This document shows, one piece after another, positions 25,812 to 34,884 of a stretch of 64,000 nucleotides of DNA. The translations under genes were made by a program, and so were the position numbers. Source of the DNA: Terrimesophilobacter mesophilus (GTDB lineage Bacteria; Actinomycetota; Actinomycetes; Actinomycetales; Microbacteriaceae); the NCBI RefSeq assembly GCF_014200375.1, contig NZ_JACHBP010000001.1:1674001-1738000 (forward strand). The letters run 5' to 3'. How positions within the stretch are numbered: position 1 is the stretch's first letter; every line of letters starts with the position of its first letter. The notes under the pieces were generated by a model. It saw only the letters and a program-made list of their open reading frames with translations. It ran no database searches and was not told the origin of the DNA.

Positions 25812-26645
25812 GTGAGAGTGCCGATGCTGGTGAGCACGCTGGCCGTGTCTGCCGCCACCGTGCTCAGTCTCCTGACCGGCACGGCGGCGAGCGCCGTCCA
25901 GCCTCCCGTCGTCCACGCCTCCGGAGTGCAGCCGAGCGCGACGAAACCGCCCGTGACGCCGCAGCCGGTTGCGGCATACTTCGCGGACGGCCTCATCCCG
26001 AGGCTCATCGACCTCTACGGCTCCGGAAACGGGGTGACGACGGGGATCGATTTCGATGCGACCACCCTGGTCGGTCCCATCTCACGCGTCATGGAATGGA
26101 CTCCGGACTTCCTCGCCGGGCATCCGTCCAGCGACCCCACGCGCCTCACGAACAACTGGGTTGCACCGGTGAGCCTTCGCGGCGACCTGATCGGGCTCGC
26201 CACGGTCTGGATCAACCCGGCGGATGACCAGCCGGAACTCGCCTCCTTCGATTCGGCGGCACTGGCCCAGAAGGTCGCCGCGGCGCCCAGGGGATCGATC
26301 CTCGTTCACGATCCGCCCAGAAACGCCTGGTTCGCCCTGTCGGAGGATTCGCTCATACCTCTCGTCCGGGGCACCTCCACCGTGAGCTCCCCCACGACAC
26401 CGGAGGCATACCAGCAGATCATCGCCAATCCGACCTCCGAGGTGACACGAGGACCATCCGGAGTCGCCATCGCAGCGCTCGTGCTGGGAATCGTCATCCT
26501 CGGTGTCGCGGTGTTCGTACTCCTCCCGATCCGCAAGCGGACTCCGCGTGCCCGGGACAACGAGGGCGAAGACGAATTCGGTGAGGATGCCGAGGGCGAT
26601 GACGCAGGGGCCGCCGGCGATCCGGATGCCGCATCCGGCAGCTGA
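25812..26645 (+). CDS. Secreted membrane-anchored protein of unknown function
   Basis: 277 residues from GTG 25812 (GAAGGA upstream). A signal peptide covers about 1-28 (MLVSTLAVSAATVLSLLTGTAASAV). The extracellular domain (about 45-215) contains DLIPRLIDLYGSG-type and ILVHDPPRNAWFALSEDSL segments that I cannot assign. One membrane helix (about 222-244) is followed by a basic stop-transfer and a very acidic cytoplasmic tail (Glu/Asp/Gly-rich). It stands just before the L10 leader; its link to ribosomal genes is probably positional only. Confidence 0.7.
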   Translation: MRVPMLVSTLAVSAATVLSLLTGTAASAVQPPVVHASGVQPSATKPPVTPQPVAAYFADGLIPRLIDLYGSGNGVTTGIDFDATTLVGPISRVMEWTPDFLAGHPSSDPTRLTNNWVAPVSLRGDLIGLATVWINPADDQPELASFDSAALAQKVAAAPRGSILVHDPPRNAWFALSEDSLIPLVRGTSTVSSPTTPEAYQQIIANPTSEVTRGPSGVAIAALVLGIVILGVAVFVLLPIRKRTPRARDNEGEDEFGEDAEGDDAGAAGDPDAASGS

Positions 26646-26647
26646 GT

Positions 26648-26677
26648 TTGCGCGGCGAACATCCGATCACGTAGTCT
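26648..26677 (+). promoter_or_regulatory. Promoter of rplJ-rplL
   Basis: TTGCGC (26648-26653) and TAGTCT (26672-26677) with an 18-base spacer, placed directly after the stop of the preceding gene. It matches the promoter before tRNA-Trp in the -35 sequence and spacing. Confidence 0.65.
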
Positions 26678-26681
26678 TGTC

Positions 26682-26863
26682 GGAGCCAAAGACCGCTGGT
26701 TCGGCGTGCCCGTAACGGCACGCTGCGAAGGATCGTGAAAGCGAACGCCCGCGCAGGTGTGTGAAGTAGTCCTCCGAATCTCGGAATTCCTGCTCCGTGC
26801 GCGTGCGCCGGAGCTTTTTCTTTTGCCTCCTCGCCCAGTGGTCACCAACAAATGAGGAGTGCC
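26682..26863 (+). ncRNA. Ribosomal protein L10 leader RNA with internal terminator
   Basis: The mRNA leader has the features of the L10 leader: GCCAAAGACCGCTGGTTCGGC at its start, later CGAAGGATCGTGAAAGCG, the binding region for the L10-(L12)4 complex that feeds back on rplJ-rplL. It ends with a GC stem and T run at 26792-26820, which could be an attenuator. Regulation is known for the family; binding here is inferred. Confidence 0.75.
26792..26824 (+). terminator. Terminator-like hairpin in the L10 leader
   Basis: GCTCCG (26792-26797) pairs with CGGAGC (26809-26814), with the GTGC-GCGTGC-GC interior, followed by TTTTTCTTTT. It lies 40 bases before rplJ, so it can only be an attenuator of the operon or a terminator partly read through. 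Confidence 0.65.
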
Positions 26864-27373
26864 ATGGCGAACAAGGAAGCAGCGGTCGCCGAGCTCACGG
26901 ATCTGTTCCGGAACTCGAACGCCGCCCTGCTCACCGAGTATCGCGGTCTCACCGTCGCTCAGCTCAAGCAGCTGCGCGTATCCATGGGTGAGCACGCAAC
27001 ATACGCCGTGGTGAAGAACACGCTGACCAAGATTGCGGCGAATGCCGCCGGCATCAGTTCGTTTGACGACGAACTCGCCGGCCCGTCCGCCATCGCCTTC
27101 GTGCACGGGGACACCGTCACCGTCGCCAAGGCTCTTCGTGACTTCGCCAAGGCCAACCCACTGCTCGTCATCAAGGGTGGTTACTTCGACGGTAACGCCC
27201 TGAGTGCAGCAGAGGTCACCAAGCTCGCCGATCTCGAAAGCCGGGAGGTGCTGCTGGCCAAGCTGGCCGGCGCCTTCAAGCAGTCGCTGTTCGGAGCGGC
27301 GTACCTGTTCAACGCACCGCTGTCGAAGGCCGTTCGCACGGTCGACGCGTTGCGCGCGAAGCAGGACGCCTGA
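26864..27373 (+). CDS. rplJ: 50S ribosomal protein L10
   Basis: 169 residues, standard. [25 protein letters not shown] and [13 protein letters not shown] form the N-terminal rRNA-binding domain; the C-terminal helix that binds L7/L12 dimers follows [26 protein letters not shown]. The ATG at 26864 has a GAGGAG site. It forms the stalk base with L11. Confidence 0.97.
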   Translation: MANKEAAVAELTDLFRNSNAALLTEYRGLTVAQLKQLRVSMGEHATYAVVKNTLTKIAANAAGISSFDDELAGPSAIAFVHGDTVTVAKALRDFAKANPLLVIKGGYFDGNALSAAEVTKLADLESREVLLAKLAGAFKQSLFGAAYLFNAPLSKAVRTVDALRAKQDA

Positions 27374-27440
27374 GTCGAGACAACCTCCGCCGGGCAGGCT
27401 CGGCGGATCAGAACCACAACGTGAACAGAAGGAGAAAATC

Positions 27441-27833
27441 ATGGCAAAGCTGACCACAGACCAGCTGCTCGACGCATTCAAGGAGCTCACGCTCATCGAG
27501 CTCAGCGAGTTCGTGAAGAAGTTCGAGGAGACCTTCGAGGTCACCGCCGCTGCGCCGGTTGCGGCCGCTGCTGCTCCCGCCGCCGGTGGCGCGGGTGCCG
27601 GTGCGGAAGAGGTCGAGGAGAAGGACTCGTTCGACGTCGTTCTCGAGGCCGCCGGCGACAAGAAGATCCAGGTCATCAAGGAGGTCCGCGCGCTCACGAG
27701 CCTCGGCCTCGGCGAGGCCAAGGCGCTCGTCGATGGCGCACCGAGCACCGTGCTCGAGGGTGCCAACAAGGAGAACGCGGACAAGGCGAAGGCCCAGCTC
27801 GAAGAGGCCGGCGCAACCGTCACGCTCAAGTAG
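27441..27833 (+). CDS. rplL: 50S ribosomal protein L7/L12
   Basis: 130 residues. An N-terminal dimerisation domain ([26 protein letters not shown]), the Ala/Gly/Pro hinge (about 40-58) and the C-terminal factor-binding domain ([28 protein letters not shown]) are intact. AAGGAGAAAATC precedes the ATG. The stalk dimers recruit translation GTPases. Confidence 0.98.
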   Translation: MAKLTTDQLLDAFKELTLIELSEFVKKFEETFEVTAAAPVAAAAAPAAGGAGAGAEEVEEKDSFDVVLEAAGDKKIQVIKEVRALTSLGLGEAKALVDGAPSTVLEGANKENADKAKAQLEEAGATVTLK

Positions 27834-27862
27834 TCGCGGGCGGGCTCCTGCCCGACACGATC

Positions 27863-27896
27863 GACGGCGCCGTCCCGATATCGGGGCGGCGCCGTC
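27863..27896 (+). terminator. Large hairpin after rplL
   Basis: GACGGCGCCG (27863-27872) pairs with CGGCGCCGTC (27887-27896), and CCCGATATCGGG inside extends the stem. No T run follows, so it is an I-shaped or GC-type terminator for the rplJL transcript. A second dyad, CGCGGAGCGC (27919-27928) with GCGCTCCGCG (27945-27954), lies between the convergent genes. Confidence 0.65.
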
Positions 27897-28109
27897 GCAT
27901 GTGCTCTTCGGGGAGCGACGCGGAGCGCCCCGTAACCACGAGGAGCGCTCCGCGCCTATACCGTCTCAGCCGGGAAACTCGGGATCAGGGACGAGAAGCC
28001 CGACTGTCAATTCCGGGACATACGACGGTATGACATCCCGGGACCATGGGTAAGGGGGCAACTACCGATTCAAGCACAGCGCGCCACCCCAGGGGGTGGT
28101 GAGAGCGGG

Positions 28110-29732
28110 TTAAGCCGGGGTGATCTTGCCCGTGAGACCGAGCTCGCGTGTGCGGCGGACGGCCTCCTTGCGGTTGCTGGCTTCCAGTTTCCGGTAGATG
28201 CTTCGCACGTGGGTTTTGACGGTGTTCGTCGAGATGTACAACTCCGCAGCGATCTCCCCGAGCGTCTTGTCGAGGTGCAGGTGCTGGGCGATGTCCTTCT
28301 CGCGCTCGCTCAGGGACTCCGTCGGTCGATACGGCACGCCGCCGAGTCCTGCACGAAGGTCGGCGAGTATCGAGTGCACGACGGGCGGCTGGGGTCGATC
28401 CTCGGCTCGCGCGAGCATCCGCTGCATCGTCGGCCCGGGCACGAGCGTGAACGGTGTACGGATCTGCGTGCGGGCGACGAGCAGGAGCGCCCGGTCCGTG
28501 GCGACATCGGCGGCGATCGGATTGCCCAGGTCGTAGTGGGCGGCAGCGGTCAGCAGCAGGACATCGATGAGCGTGCGCGGCGAGTGGTGCTCGCGCAGGC
28601 TCTCGCAGTCGCGAAGCGCGGAGAGGCAGCCGACGCTGTCTCCCGCCTTGAACCGGATGCCGGCGATGAAGCGGGCGGGGCAGTTGGCGTGGTTCTGGGT
28701 CGGTTCGACTCGTTCGATGACGGCGACTGCCTCGTCCAGCTCACCGAGATGCATGAGCAGAGTGCCGCGCATGCCATCGCACAGGGTGCGCACCACGACG
28801 CGGCCCGTCCATCCGCGGCTCAGCCGGAGTGCCATCTCGAGATGATCGAGCCCCTGGACGTGACCGCCGTCGATGATGGCGATCGATGCCACGGCGTAGT
28901 GGGCAAGCGGTCCCCAATCGGTGCGCTCAGCGACCGCGGCGACCCTCCTCGCGACCACATTCGCCGCGGTGACGTGGTTGCGCTCCACGGCGATGAGCAA
29001 CTCGGCGATCGAACCGAGTACGCCGAACTGGCTGTCGATGACCTCCTCGGGCGCCACATCCGCCACGCGGGCGAGATAGCGCTCAGCCTCCGGGAATTCA
29101 CCGCGGGTGTAGGAGACGAAGGCGAGCGCAGACAGGCACTCGACGACTTCGGGTAAGGCGAGGATGCCGACGCCGAGCCCCAGGCAGAGCCGGAGTCGAT
29201 CGTGGGCGAGATCGTAGTCGCCCCCGTGGATGGCAACCATTCCCTGTTGCAGCGCCGCACTGGCCTGGCTCGCGACGCGCGTCTGCGGCGCGAGGGTGAG
29301 GTCGTCCTCCAGGAGCGCCCACGCCGATTCGAGCGATTCGATGGCTTCGGCGAACCTCCCCAGAGACCGCAGGGCCGCCGCGTGCTGGATCCGCAGCTCC
29401 GCGACGGTGTCGACGGTTGTCGTGCCGGATGCCGCTACAAGCGCATCCGCCGTGCGGAAGTATGGAAGGGCGGCCGACCGGCTGGGGGAGCCGATCGACC
29501 GAAAGCTCGCGCCCATGGCCGTGAGAATTCTCGGATCCGAAGCCCAGGACTCCGCGGGAAGGCTTTCGATCACCGACCTGAGCGCTGCACCGTCCAGGGG
29601 CGCCCACATCCGCCATCCGGAGGACACGACCTCCACCGCGCCGGGGATGTCGCCCGCGGTGAGTGCGGCGGCGACCTCGACCGCTGCCGCCTCGAACGAC
29701 TTCGTGTGCTGCACTGGACCCCCGACGCTCAC
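28110..29732 (-). CDS. Large LuxR-family regulator with helical-repeat sensor region
   Basis: 540 residues. The first 440 or so are Ala/Leu-rich helical repeats of TPR-like character (ELRIQHAAALRSLGRFAEAIESLESAWALLEDD is one clear hairpin). A LuxR helix-turn-helix is at the end (ESLSEREKDIAQHLHLDKTLGEIA to VKTHVRSIYRKLEA, about 465-520). It resembles MalT-type regulators without the ATPase domain. GTG start at 29732. Its closeness to the LacI-controlled sugar importers suggests carbohydrate control, but no target is shown. Confidence 0.85.
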   Translation of the reverse strand: MSVGGPVQHTKSFEAAAVEVAAALTAGDIPGAVEVVSSGWRMWAPLDGAALRSVIESLPAESWASDPRILTAMGASFRSIGSPSRSAALPYFRTADALVAASGTTTVDTVAELRIQHAAALRSLGRFAEAIESLESAWALLEDDLTLAPQTRVASQASAALQQGMVAIHGGDYDLAHDRLRLCLGLGVGILALPEVVECLSALAFVSYTRGEFPEAERYLARVADVAPEEVIDSQFGVLGSIAELLIAVERNHVTAANVVARRVAAVAERTDWGPLAHYAVASIAIIDGGHVQGLDHLEMALRLSRGWTGRVVVRTLCDGMRGTLLMHLGELDEAVAVIERVEPTQNHANCPARFIAGIRFKAGDSVGCLSALRDCESLREHHSPRTLIDVLLLTAAAHYDLGNPIAADVATDRALLLVARTQIRTPFTLVPGPTMQRMLARAEDRPQPPVVHSILADLRAGLGGVPYRPTESLSEREKDIAQHLHLDKTLGEIAAELYISTNTVKTHVRSIYRKLEASNRKEAVRRTRELGLTGKITPA

Positions 29733-29916
29733 TTCTGCTCACTCCGGTGCGCTCGGTGATCGCCCGGCGTTCCCCCTGGGTGTTCCCGATTCACGGGCCG
29801 AGGGCACAGGTGAGATTCCGATCGCAGGCATGCGCCATCGCGCAATGACCCTGACCTTGAGACTAGTTGCCCGAGACCACCGTGTCCACCAAAATGCGGA
29901 CAAACCTTTGCCTGAT

Positions 29917-30981
29917 CTACGGCCTTTCCCGTGAGGCACGTCGTGACTTTGTACCCCGATCCTCCGATGCCGGGGCTGTGGTGCTGCCGCGCACCGCCAG
30001 GGAGACCGGCATGGTCCTGCGCAGTTCCCTGGGAGCCTCGCCCTGGTCGGTTCCCGCGAGCGTCTCGAGGATGATGGATGCCGCGGTCGAGCCCTGGCGC
30101 GACGGGTACTGTTCGAACGTCGTGAGCCCGAACATGGGAGCGAGCGAGTGGCCGTCGATGCCGACGACGGACAGCTGCGACGGAATCTGGATGCCGAGTT
30201 GCCGCGCCGCGACGATGACCCCGACCGCGACCTCGTCGCAGCCCGCGACGATGGCCGTCGGTCGCTGCCGCGGATCGGCGAGAACCTTGAGCGCCCCTTC
30301 GTATCCGCCGGGGATGTCGAAGGGCACTGCCCGGAAGTTGTCGTCCGAGTCGAGCCCGGCGGCGGACATCGCGAGCCGGAACCCGGAGAGCCGTTGCGCG
30401 TGGACCCGGAAATCCATCTGCTCGTCGAGGTCGCCACCCAGGTGCATGATCTTCCGGTGCCCGAGGTTGATGAGCAGCTCCGTCGCCATCCGCGCCACGT
30501 CGACGTCGTCGATGTTGACAGTGGGGATGCCCTCGATGGGGCCGCCGAGGCCCACGATGGGCTTTCCGAGCGAGCGGAGCTGGTCGACCTCCCGGGCCGT
30601 CAGCTCGATGCCGATCGCGATGACCGCGTCGACGCGCTTGCGCACGAGGAAGTAGTCGAAGACCCGCCGACGCTGTTCCGCATCCGGGCTCAGGCGATAC
30701 AGCGTGAGGTCGTATCCGGAACTGATGAGGGCGGATTCGATCCCGTCGAGCACCTCGGCGAAGAACCAGCGGTTGATGAACGGGATGACGACGCCGACGT
30801 TCCTCGTCTGCCCCGTGACGAGGCTTGCAGCGTTCGACGACACGACGAATCCGAGATCCGCTGCCGCCTGGACGACGCGCTCACGGGTCGCATCCGAGAC
30901 ATATCCGCGTCCGCTGAGCGCTCGGCTCGCCGTCGATTTCGAGACACCGGCGAGGCGCGCGACGTCTCCGATTGCGCTCAC
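29917..30981 (-). CDS. LacI family transcriptional repressor of the sugar importer
   Basis: 354 residues from GTG 30981 behind GAGGAGG. The N-terminal LacI helix-turn-helix is textbook (IGDVARLAGVSKSTASRALSGRGYVS, about 4-29), and the rest is a periplasmic-binding-protein-like ligand domain (VGVVIPFINRWFFAEVLDGIE; AIVAGCDEVAVGVI). It is divergent from the first sugar-binding-protein gene. Perfect GGAACCGGTTCC palindromes lie over its own -35 and at the importer transcription start, supporting autorepression and repression of transport until a sugar ligand binds. Confidence 0.9.
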   Translation of the reverse strand: MSAIGDVARLAGVSKSTASRALSGRGYVSDATRERVVQAAADLGFVVSSNAASLVTGQTRNVGVVIPFINRWFFAEVLDGIESALISSGYDLTLYRLSPDAEQRRRVFDYFLVRKRVDAVIAIGIELTAREVDQLRSLGKPIVGLGGPIEGIPTVNIDDVDVARMATELLINLGHRKIMHLGGDLDEQMDFRVHAQRLSGFRLAMSAAGLDSDDNFRAVPFDIPGGYEGALKVLADPRQRPTAIVAGCDEVAVGVIVAARQLGIQIPSQLSVVGIDGHSLAPMFGLTTFEQYPSRQGSTAASIILETLAGTDQGEAPRELRRTMPVSLAVRGSTTAPASEDRGTKSRRASRERP

Positions 30982-31009
30982 ACGGCACCTCCTCTGGGGC
31001 TCGGTGCAC

Positions 31010-31038
31010 AGCATATCCAGATTGCCGACGATATGGAA
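31010..31038 (-). promoter_or_regulatory. Promoter of the LacI-family gene
   Basis: On the minus strand TTCCAT (31033-31038) and TATGCT (31010-31015) are spaced by 17 bases. The -35 overlaps the operator at 31034-31047. Confidence 0.5.
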
Positions 31039-31047
31039 CCGGTTCCA
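31034..31047. promoter_or_regulatory. LacI-family operator 1
   Basis: TGGAACCGGTTCCA, a perfect 14-base palindrome with the central CG of LacI-family operators. It covers the -35 of the repressor gene itself, so it should mediate autorepression. Confidence 0.75.
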
Positions 31048-31155
31048 CACTGGAGCGCTCTCATTTCGATGGCCGGTGCGAAGAAGCAACCGCGTCCGCT
31101 GGCGACAAACCGGCTGGTGTGACCGAAACGTTAGCAGTCCGGCCCAGTTTTGCGC

Positions 31156-31185
31156 TTGCAGTGCGTTCGCTATGTGCCGTACCTT
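31156..31185 (+). promoter_or_regulatory. Promoter of the first sugar importer operon
   Basis: TTGCAG (31156-31161) and TACCTT (31180-31185) with an 18-base spacer place the start of transcription at about 31192, at the edge of operator 2. Confidence 0.5.
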
Positions 31186-31192
31186 GTGACAT

Positions 31193-31204
31193 GGAACCGG
31201 TTCC
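31193..31204. promoter_or_regulatory. LacI-family operator 2
   Basis: GGAACCGGTTCC, the same 12-base core as operator 1, located at the predicted transcription start of the importer. The two sites are 159 bases apart, which would allow looping by a tetramer, although most LacI relatives act as dimers. Confidence 0.75.
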
Positions 31205-31309
31205 CGACGGAGGGCACGATTGGCCGTCAGGGGGCACGACCGCACACCACTGAACCCGCGGGTCCTCATACTTCACCCGACGGGATGACCTCACTGAGGA
31301 GGGAAGTAC

Positions 31310-32650
31310 ATGAGTTCCACCTTGCACAGACGGCTCACGGCTCCACTGGCGGTACTGGCGGTATCGAGCCTGGCCCTGGTCGGCTGCTCCGCCGGCGGCC
31401 CGGGCGGCGGGGATACCCACGGCCCCGGCGATGCCGGAAAGGCGGATGGCGTCGTCACCATCTACGGCACCATCTCCGACACCGAAGCCGAACTTCTCCA
31501 GCAGTCCTGGGCGGACTGGGAGAAGGCCAACAACATCGAGATCAAGTACGAAGCGAGCAAGGAGTTCGAGACCCAGATCAGCATCCGGGCCCAGGGCGGA
31601 AACGCTCCGGACATCGCGATCTTCCCGCAGCCGGGACTTCTGGGCGACCTCGCCTCGCGCGACCTCATCCAGCCGGCCCCCGACGAGGTCAAGGCCAACG
31701 TCGAGAAGTACTGGTCGAAGGACTGGGCCAACTACGGCACCACCGACGGCGTCCTGTACGGCGCACCGCTCATGGCGAGCGTCAAGGGCTTCATCTGGTA
31801 CTCGCCGAAGCAGTTCGCCGACAACGGTTGGACCGTTCCGACGACGTGGCAGGAGCTCCTCGACCTCACGCAGAAGATGCGCGACAAGCTCGGCACTGCG
31901 CCGTGGTGCGCCGGATTCGGTTCCGACGCCGCCACCGGATGGCCGGGCACCGACTGGATCGAAGACCTCGTGCTTCGCCAGGCCGGCCCGGAGACCTACG
32001 ACAAGTGGGTCAGCCACGACGTGAAGTTCTCCGACCCTGCGATCAAGGCCGCGTTCGACTCACTGGGCAAGATCCTGCTGAACCCGGACTACGTGAACGC
32101 CGGATTCGGTGACGTCAAGTCGATCAACGCGACGCCGTTCGGCGATGTCGCCCGCGCCATGGGCAACGGAACCTGCTCGCTCACCCACCAGGCATCGTTC
32201 TTCGACGGGTTCCTCACGGACCCGAAGAACGGCAACGCCACGGTCGGTCCCGACAAGGACATCTGGGCCTTCATGACCCCGTCCGTCGAGGCCGGCGGCA
32301 ACGCGGTGACCGGTGGTGGCGAGATCGTCGCGGCGTTCTCCAACGACGCCGACACGATCAAGGTGCAGCAGTACCTGTCGAGCCCGGAGTGGGCGAACAG
32401 CCGGGTGAAGCTCGGCGGCGTCATCAGCGCGAACAACGGCCTTGACCCGGCCAACGCGTCGAGCCCGATCCTGTCGGAGGCCATCAAGATCCTTCAGGAC
32501 CCGAAGACGACGTTCCGCTTCGACGCCTCCGACCTCATGCCGGGGGTTGTCGGCGCGGGTTCGTTCTGGACCGGAATGGTCGACTGGATCAACGGAAAGT
32601 CGGTGGATGAGGTTCTCACCACCATCGACGGATCGTGGCCATCCAGCTAG
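31310..32650 (+). CDS. Sugar ABC importer 1, substrate-binding lipoprotein
   Basis: 446 residues. A lipoprotein signal peptide ends in the lipobox ALVGCS (Cys near residue 26). The family 1 solute-binding fold follows: NIEIKYEASKEFETQI, GNAPDIAIFPQPGLLG, YGAPLMASVKGFIWYSPKQF, and a C-terminal SPEWANSRVKLGG region. It resembles AglE-type alpha-glucoside binding proteins, but the sugar cannot be read from sequence. A strong GAGGAGGGAAG precedes the ATG. It is anchored on the outer face of the membrane and delivers sugar to the two permeases downstream. Confidence 0.92.
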   Translation: MSSTLHRRLTAPLAVLAVSSLALVGCSAGGPGGGDTHGPGDAGKADGVVTIYGTISDTEAELLQQSWADWEKANNIEIKYEASKEFETQISIRAQGGNAPDIAIFPQPGLLGDLASRDLIQPAPDEVKANVEKYWSKDWANYGTTDGVLYGAPLMASVKGFIWYSPKQFADNGWTVPTTWQELLDLTQKMRDKLGTAPWCAGFGSDAATGWPGTDWIEDLVLRQAGPETYDKWVSHDVKFSDPAIKAAFDSLGKILLNPDYVNAGFGDVKSINATPFGDVARAMGNGTCSLTHQASFFDGFLTDPKNGNATVGPDKDIWAFMTPSVEAGGNAVTGGGEIVAAFSNDADTIKVQQYLSSPEWANSRVKLGGVISANNGLDPANASSPILSEAIKILQDPKTTFRFDASDLMPGVVGAGSFWTGMVDWINGKSVDEVLTTIDGSWPSS

Positions 32651-32663
32651 TAACCGGTTGACG

Positions 32664-32691
32664 GTGGGGCCGACGGAGACGTCGGCCCCAC
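32664..32691 (+). promoter_or_regulatory. Intercistronic hairpin after binding-protein gene
   Basis: GTGGGGCCGAC (32664-32674) pairs perfectly with GTCGGCCCCAC (32681-32691), loop GGAGAC, followed by TGTTCCCCC. Such a hairpin between a binding-protein gene and its permeases usually protects the upstream mRNA or reduces downstream transcription, giving excess binding protein. Confidence 0.6.
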
Positions 32692-32767
32692 TGTTCCCCC
32701 GTCGCGGGCCACTGGTACGCTCGCGGAACACCCCATAGAGTCCGACGACGCACTCGAAAGGTTGCCC

Positions 32768-33901
32768 ATGTCACAGTTCCTCGGCTGGATCGCAACGCTG
32801 CCCGCCTGGTTGCAGATCATTCTCGTCATCGCAGCGTTCCTCGCGGTCATCGGGCTTCTCCTGTTCTTCATCGAGATCGCACCCCGCACCGGAAGGCGCT
32901 ACACGGCGGTCCGGCTCGCGGTCTGCGTGCTCGTTCCCCTCATCGCGATGCTCATTCTCGGTTCCGTCATCTGGGCCGCACTCATCGCAGCCGTGCTCGG
33001 CGGCCTCTTCTTCCTTCTGGACTACCGATCCAGACAGGGTGCCGGATACCTGTTCCAGCTGGTCGGATTCCTGGCACCGGCGGTCATCCTCCTCGCCATC
33101 GGCCTCATCTACCCGACGATCGGGACGACGATCCAGGCGTTCCAGGACAACCGGAGCAGGAACTTCGTCGGGTTGGACAACTTCATCTGGATCTTCACCC
33201 AGCCGTACGGCATCCGCGTCGTCGTCAACACGATCGTCTGGGTCCTCATCGTCCCGACGCTCTCCACCATCTTCGGCCTCGCCTACGCGGCGTTCATCGA
33301 CAAGTCGCGCGGGGAGAAGATCTTCAAGGCGCTCGTCTTCATGCCCATGGCCATCTCGTTCGTCGGTGCGAGCATCATCTGGAAGTTCGTCTACGACGCG
33401 AAACCTGTCGGCCAGGAGCAGATCGGCCTGCTCAACCAGATCGTGGTCTGGTTCGGAGGGGAGCCGGTGTACTGGCTGCAGAACTCGCCGTGGAACACGT
33501 TCTTCCTCATCGTCGTCCTCATCTGGATCCAGACCGGATTCGCGATGGTCATCCTCTCCGCGGCGATCAAGGGCGTGCCCGCCGAGCAGCTCGAGGCCGC
33601 AGAACTCGACGGAACGAACGCCTGGCAGCGATTCATGAACGTGACGGTTCCGGGCATCCGCAGTTCGCTCATCGTCGTCCTCACCACGATCTCCATCGCG
33701 TCGCTCAAGGTCTTCGACATCGTGCGGACGATGACGGCGGGAACGAATGAGACGAGCGTCATCGCAAACGAGATGTACACGCAGTGGAAGGGCTTCGAAA
33801 CCGGGCGGAGCGCGGCGTTCGCCGTCGTGCTGTTCCTGCTCGTGATGCCGATCATCATCTACAACGCGAGACAGATCAAGAAGCAGAGGGAGATCCGATG
33901 A
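32768..33901 (+). CDS. Sugar ABC importer 1, permease (MalF/AglF type)
   Basis: 377 residues from ATG 32768. There are about three extra N-terminal helices (to residue 95) before the usual six of the binding-protein-dependent transport fold. The cytoplasmic EAA loop, which docks the ATPase, is EQLEAAELDGTNAWQRFMNVTVP (about 273-295). It overlaps the next permease gene by four bases (ATGA). The missing ATPase is probably a shared MsiK-like protein encoded elsewhere. Confidence 0.92.
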   Translation: MSQFLGWIATLPAWLQIILVIAAFLAVIGLLLFFIEIAPRTGRRYTAVRLAVCVLVPLIAMLILGSVIWAALIAAVLGGLFFLLDYRSRQGAGYLFQLVGFLAPAVILLAIGLIYPTIGTTIQAFQDNRSRNFVGLDNFIWIFTQPYGIRVVVNTIVWVLIVPTLSTIFGLAYAAFIDKSRGEKIFKALVFMPMAISFVGASIIWKFVYDAKPVGQEQIGLLNQIVVWFGGEPVYWLQNSPWNTFFLIVVLIWIQTGFAMVILSAAIKGVPAEQLEAAELDGTNAWQRFMNVTVPGIRSSLIVVLTTISIASLKVFDIVRTMTAGTNETSVIANEMYTQWKGFETGRSAAFAVVLFLLVMPIIIYNARQIKKQREIR

Positions 33902-34878
33902 GCGCCGTCACCCCCATCGACCTGCCCATCGACCGGTCGACCGAGAAGCAACTCGCCCGTGGGGAGGCGAAGATCGAAGGGTCGACTGCGGCCAGGCGCA
34001 CCAAGCGGCGTCTGACGAGCAGATCCGCGACGATCGCCGCACTCATCATCGCGATCCTGTGGACGACGCCGACGCTCGGGCTTCTGATCTCGTCCCTGCG
34101 CCCGGCCAAGGAGGTCGCCACCACCGGCTGGTGGACGATCTTCTCCAACTGGGGGTTCACGTTCGACAACTACGTGCAGGTACTCGCAGCGGGCAACACC
34201 CAGCTCACGATGAGCGAAGCATTCCTGAACTCGATCGCCATCACGCTGCCGGCGACGGTCATCCCGCTCGTCATCGCATCCCTCGCCGCCTATGCGTTCG
34301 CGTGGATCGACTTCAAGGGCAAGGACTGGGTCTTCATCGGGGTGTTCGCGCTCCAGATCGTTCCGCTGCAGATGGCACTCGTGCCGTTGCTCAGCCTGTT
34401 CTCGCGCGGAATCACGATCGGCGGAGTCCAGTTGTTCAGCGGCCTGAACCAGGGCACGTCCTACTCGCAGGTGTGGATCGCGCACACCATCTTCGCCCTG
34501 CCGCTCGCGATCTTCCTGCTCCACAACTTTGTCTCGGAGATTCCGCGCGAGCTGATCGAGGCGGCGCGGGTGGATGGGGCCGGCCACGGGCAGATCTTCT
34601 TCCGGATCATCCTTCCGCTCACGATGCCGGCGATCGCCGCCTTCGGCATCTTCCAATTCCTGTGGGTGTGGAACGACCTGCTCGTCGCACTCGTGTTCGC
34701 CGACGGCACCGTCGCCCCGATCACGAAGCTCCTGGCGGAGGTCACCGGTAAGTACGGCCAGGAATGGCACCTGCTCACGGCCGGGGCGTTCATCGCCATC
34801 GTCATCCCGCTCGTCGTGTTCTTCGCCCTCCAGCGCTACTTCGTGCGCGGATTGCTCGCGGGTTCGACGAAGGGGTAA
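33898..34878 (+). CDS. Sugar ABC importer 1, permease (MalG/AglG type)
   Basis: 326 residues. Six membrane helices after a basic cytoplasmic N-terminus, with the EAA loop at IPRELIEAARVDGAGHGQIF (about 215-235) and the usual C-terminal FFALQRYFVRGLLAGSTKG. It pairs with the preceding permease. A perfect 15-base-stem terminator begins 7 bases after its stop, closing the first importer operon. Confidence 0.93.
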   Translation: MSAVTPIDLPIDRSTEKQLARGEAKIEGSTAARRTKRRLTSRSATIAALIIAILWTTPTLGLLISSLRPAKEVATTGWWTIFSNWGFTFDNYVQVLAAGNTQLTMSEAFLNSIAITLPATVIPLVIASLAAYAFAWIDFKGKDWVFIGVFALQIVPLQMALVPLLSLFSRGITIGGVQLFSGLNQGTSYSQVWIAHTIFALPLAIFLLHNFVSEIPRELIEAARVDGAGHGQIFFRIILPLTMPAIAAFGIFQFLWVWNDLLVALVFADGTVAPITKLLAEVTGKYGQEWHLLTAGAFIAIVIPLVVFFALQRYFVRGLLAGSTKG

Positions 34879-34884
34879 CAAGCC

